Origin: Flavobacteriaceae bacterium
Lineage (GTDB): Bacteria; Bacteroidota; Bacteroidia; Flavobacteriales; Flavobacteriaceae
Assembly (NCBI GenBank): GCA_023141985.1
Contig: JAGLKH010000072.1
Coordinates: forward strand, 1-8,599
Reading direction: 5' to 3'
Length of the DNA: 8,599 nt
How positions within the stretch are numbered: position 1 is the stretch's first letter; each line of letters begins with the position of its first letter. A program made the translations under genes and the position numbers. Shown one piece after another: positions 6,047 to 8,599 of the stretch. Under the pieces are notes generated by a model. It saw only the letters and a program-made list of their open reading frames with translations, ran no database searches and was not told the origin of the DNA.

Positions 6047-6729
6047 TAGTCCTTAATTTTAAATCGAATATACGTAATTGATTTGTTTTGTTCTAAATAT
6101 TGTGATTCATAAAAGGTTTGTATACCAGTAACATCTTCCGGGCTCCCTTCCAGTTTATAGACATCGTGATTGGAGTAAAGTATTTCATGACCTTCGCCAT
6201 GTAGTAACCCAAGGGTATAACCATGCATAAATTCGCTATCGGTTTTAAGATTTACTATGCCGTCTTTCTTTAATACTTTTTTATATTTCTCAAGAAATAC
6301 GGAATTGGTCATTCTGTGTTTTGTGCGCTTATATTTTATTTGTGGGTCGGGAAACGTAATCCAAATTTCATCAACTTCGTTTTCAGCAAAGGCATAATTA
6401 ATTAGCTCAATTTGTGTACGGATAAAAGCTACATTTTGAATATTCTCTTCAACGGCAGTTTTGGCACCTCTCCAAAAACGTGCGCCTTTAATATCTATTC
6501 CTATAAAGTTTTTATTTGGATGTTTTTTGGCTAATGCTACTGAATATTCACCTTTACCGCAACCTAATTCTAAAACTAAAGGGTTATTATTTTTAAAGTA
6601 TGTAGTATTCCAGTTTCCTTTTAAAATATAATTTTGATTAACTAATTCTTCTCGTGTTGGCTGAAACACATTTGCAAAAGTTTCGTTTTCTCTAAATCGT
6701 TTTAATTTATTTTTGCTTCCCACTTGCAT
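6043..6729 (-). CDS. trmB: tRNA (guanine-N7-)-methyltransferase
   Basis: Methylates N7 of guanine-46 in the tRNA variable loop using S-adenosylmethionine; cytoplasmic. With the ATG at 6727-6729 it is 228 residues. The SAM-binding motif ELGCGKGEYS is at 54-63, IDIKGARFWRGAK at 78-90, the substrate/catalytic segment TFPDPQIKYKRTKHR at 125-139 (most bacteria have PDPWPKKRH), and the C-terminal TxxQTFYESQYL-type segment at about 201-212. The start is uncertain: a TTG at 6732 adds one residue, while flavobacterial homologues as I recall them begin MGSKNKLKRF, which would match the GTG at 6721-6723. It is the first gene of a minus-strand operon with the exporter and ATL, and divergent from the glycosyltransferase across 52 bases. 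Length is normal for the family. Confidence 0.96.
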   Translation of the reverse strand: MQVGSKNKLKRFRENETFANVFQPTREELVNQNYILKGNWNTTYFKNNNPLVLELGCGKGEYSVALAKKHPNKNFIGIDIKGARFWRGAKTAVEENIQNVAFIRTQIELINYAFAENEVDEIWITFPDPQIKYKRTKHRMTNSVFLEKYKKVLKKDGIVNLKTDSEFMHGYTLGLLHGEGHEILYSNHDVYKLEGSPEDVTGIQTFYESQYLEQNKSITYIRFKIKDY

Positions 6730-6766
6730 CAAAAATTTTGGTAAAATTAAGGAAACAAATTAGCTT

Positions 6767-6774
6767 TATCTTTG
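6767..6774 (+). promoter_or_regulatory. -7 promoter element of the glycosyltransferase gene
   Basis: TATCTTTG fits the Bacteroidota -7 consensus TAnnTTTG exactly and ends only 7 bases before the ATG at 6782. Transcription would begin within a few bases of the start codon, giving a leaderless or near-leaderless mRNA. A TTTG at the expected -33 spacing is not seen; the nearest, at 6737-6740, is 26 bases away. The minus strand of the same gap holds only a shifted near-match (CTAATTTG, 6756-6763) for trmB. Confidence 0.5.
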
Positions 6775-6781
6775 TTTTTAA

Positions 6782-7843
6782 ATGAATTTAAAAAAACATA
6801 TTTTAATAGCTCCTTTAAATTGGGGATTAGGTCATGCAACACGATGCATCCCAATAATTAATGCTCTAATTGAACATAATTATGAGCCTATAATAGCCTC
6901 AGATGGTATAGCATTACATCTCCTCAAAAAAGAATTTCCTGATATAAAAACAATTGAGCTTCCTTCATACAATATTAAGTATTCTAAAAAAGGCTATTAT
7001 TTTAAATTGAAATTATTAAAAGAAACACCCAAAATACTTAAAGCTATAAGAGCTGAAAATATAATGGTTAAAAATAGTATTGATGCTTACAATATAAAAG
7101 GTATAATTTCGGATAATAGATTAGGCGTATATAGCAATAAAATTCCTTCGGTTTTTATAACTCATCAGCTTAATGTATTAAGTGGAAGTACTACTTGGTT
7201 CAGTTCTAAAATGCACCGCCAAATTATTAAAAAATTTGATGAATGTTGGATTCCAGACATTGAAAATGGTCCCAATTTAAGTGGTGCTTTAGGGCATTTA
7301 AAAAATCATGATTTTAAAATTAAATACATTGGACCATTAAGTCGGTTTAATAAAATTGATGGTAATATTATTTATGATTTATTGGTGTTGCTGTCCGGTC
7401 CGGAACCACAACGAACAATTTTAGAAAATATTCTGCTTGAGCAATTGAAAGTGTTTGATGGAAATATATTATTCGTAAAAGGAAAAGTAGAAGCCAAACA
7501 GGCTATAACCAAAAAAGACCCATTTACCATCTATAATTTTATGTTAACTCAAGACCTTGAAAAAGCAATAAACCAAAGTAAGTTTGTTTTATCTCGTCCA
7601 GGTTATACAACTATTATGGATTTAGCTAAACTTAAAAAGAAAGCATTTTTTATACCTACTCCAGGTCAATATGAACAAGATTATTTGGCGAAGAGATTAA
7701 ATAAAATGAAGATAGCTCCTTGTTGTAAACAAGAAGATTTTAATATTGGGAAATTGTTAAATTTAGATAATTATATAGGCTTTGGAGAATTAAAAACAAC
7801 GGTTAACTATAAAAATTTATTCTGCCTTTTCGAGAGTAAATGA
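6782..7843 (+). CDS. GT-B-fold glycosyltransferase (MurG/GT28-like)
   Basis: A 353-residue probable glycosyltransferase with two Rossmann-like halves. The N-terminal half opens ILIAPLNWGLGHATRC (7-22), the glycine-rich loop after the first strand typical of MurG-like and GT28-like enzymes. The C-terminal half begins near LVLLSGPEPQR (201-211) and carries the nucleotide-sugar-binding region SRPGYTTIMDL (271-281) followed by PTPGQYEQDYLA (292-303). No signal peptide or membrane helix is seen, so it is cytoplasmic or peripherally bound. It is not MurG itself: it stands alone, outside a cell-wall gene cluster, and the sequence is only distantly similar. The sugar donor and acceptor are unknown; a surface glycan or glycolipid is a guess. 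The ATG at 6782 fits the promoter just upstream. Its 3' end overlaps the convergent histidine kinase by 27 bases (7817-7843). Confidence 0.82.
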   Translation: MNLKKHILIAPLNWGLGHATRCIPIINALIEHNYEPIIASDGIALHLLKKEFPDIKTIELPSYNIKYSKKGYYFKLKLLKETPKILKAIRAENIMVKNSIDAYNIKGIISDNRLGVYSNKIPSVFITHQLNVLSGSTTWFSSKMHRQIIKKFDECWIPDIENGPNLSGALGHLKNHDFKIKYIGPLSRFNKIDGNIIYDLLVLLSGPEPQRTILENILLEQLKVFDGNILFVKGKVEAKQAITKKDPFTIYNFMLTQDLEKAINQSKFVLSRPGYTTIMDLAKLKKKAFFIPTPGQYEQDYLAKRLNKMKIAPCCKQEDFNIGKLLNLDNYIGFGELKTTVNYKNLFCLFESK

Positions 7844-8599
7844 AAACTCACTACCAATACCCAGTTCGCTTTCTATATATATATTCTCATTATGAGCTTC
7901 TATAATATGCTTCACTATTGATAATCCTAAACCAGAACCTCCTTCTTTACGAGATCCACTTTTGTCAACTCTATAAAAACGCTCGAATAAACGTGGAATA
8001 TGTTCTTGAACTATACCTTCTCCATTATCAGTTACTCGAACAATGACCTTGTTTTTAATAAGATTCTCTACACTAACTTCTGTTGTTCCTTTTTGACTTC
8101 CATATTTGATAGAATTTACTATTAAATTAGAAAGTACTTGTTGTATTCGTTCTCTATCACCACTAACCATTATGGGTTTATTATAATTCTTATCGAATGT
8201 TAATGTGATTTTCTTCTTTGAAGCTTTCATCTCAAAAAGTTCAAAAACATTTTGTATGAGCCCAACAATATCAAAAGGACTTATGTTTAAGCTTAAATCT
8301 CCTGTTTCAAGCTTAGTAATCATATCTAAATCTTTTATAATATAAATAAGTCGTTCTACGCCTTTATCTGCTCTTTCTAAATATTTATTTCTCAAAGTCT
8401 CATCATTTACATCACCATCTAACAATGTAGAAATATAGCCTTGTACCGTAAATAATGGTGTTTTTAGTTCGTGTGATACATTACCTATAAATTCTTTTCT
8501 ATAAGATTCTCGAATTTTAAGAGTATCGATTTCAAGTTTTTTATCTTTTGCATACTTATCAATTTCTTGTCTTAAAGTTACCATATCTGTGGTAATTTG
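7817..8599 (-). CDS. Sensor histidine kinase (PhoR-like), N-terminus beyond the right edge
   Basis: The catalytic core of a two-component sensor kinase that autophosphorylates on histidine and passes the phosphate to a response regulator. The frame stays open to base 8599, five codons before the ATG at 8584, so that ATG is internal; the sensor and membrane parts lie outside the window. Residues counted from that ATG: a charged helical linker (1-30), the H-box FIGNVSHELKTP with His38 (codon 8471-8473), the N-box NLIVNSIKYG with Asn157, the G1 box DNGEG (186-190), the F box FERFYRVDKSG (200-210) and the G2 box GGSGLGLSIV (215-224). All key residues are present. It ends LEKAE with no receiver domain. 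Family resemblance is to flavobacterial PhoR-like HAMP kinases, with the response regulator gene expected further right; the stimulus is unknown. Confidence 0.94.
   Translation of the reverse strand, partial: QITTDMVTLRQEIDKYAKDKKLEIDTLKIRESYRKEFIGNVSHELKTPLFTVQGYISTLLDGDVNDETLRNKYLERADKGVERLIYIIKDLDMITKLETGDLSLNISPFDIVGLIQNVFELFEMKASKKKITLTFDKNYNKPIMVSGDRERIQQVLSNLIVNSIKYGSQKGTTEVSVENLIKNKVIVRVTDNGEGIVQEHIPRLFERFYRVDKSGSRKEGGSGLGLSIVKHIIEAHNENIYIESELGIGSEFSFTLEKAE

Noticed and set aside
1..8599. Mobile element, defence system, CRISPR array or novel gene cluster
   Set aside because: No transposase, integrase, direct-repeat array, toxin-antitoxin pair or foreign-looking block is visible. All eight genes fall in known families.

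Overview
The window looks like a core-genome stretch from a marine-type member of the Flavobacteriaceae (phylum Bacteroidota). The DNA is AT-rich and intergenic gaps are short. TAnnTTTG-type -7 promoter elements are present and Shine-Dalgarno sites are scarce. The protein variants are those I associate with this family: an Mrp ATPase without a CxxC pair, a TrmB with PDPQIK, and an alkyltransferase-like protein with PAHRV. The assignment rests on recalled family resemblance, not on a search.

Layout, left to right. A pyruvate:ferredoxin/flavodoxin oxidoreductase (nifJ, + strand) enters from the left edge without its first ~80 residues and ends at 3288. It converges, across a nested bidirectional terminator (3356-3412), on a two-gene minus-strand Fe-S maturation unit: an Mrp/ApbC-type P-loop ATPase and a small NifU C-terminal-domain scaffold. 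Upstream of mrp is a 282-base gap (4802-5083) with no gene but unusually rich in inverted repeats: an AT palindrome, a REP-like hairpin, a minus-strand intrinsic terminator and a 9-bp stem, plus two outward-facing TATATTTG elements.

Next comes a tight minus-strand operon transcribed trmB -> LysE-family exporter -> alkyltransferase-like protein. Its junctions are a 4-base stop/start overlap (TTGA) and an abutting TAG-ATG. A 52-base divergent gap separates trmB from a plus-strand GT-B glycosyltransferase whose promoter lies so close to the ATG that its mRNA may be leaderless. The glycosyltransferase overlaps, tail to tail by 27 bases, the end of a sensor histidine kinase that runs off the right edge.

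Functionally, nifJ needs three [4Fe-4S] clusters and faces two cluster-assembly or carrier proteins, which makes physiological sense though convergence does not imply co-regulation. The remaining genes are housekeeping (tRNA m7G46 methylation), DNA-damage recognition, export, glycosylation and signalling. I see no mobile element, CRISPR array, defence cassette, tRNA or rRNA, and no clear evidence of an undescribed protein system. The most interesting parts are the structured mrp leader and the one-cysteine Mrp.
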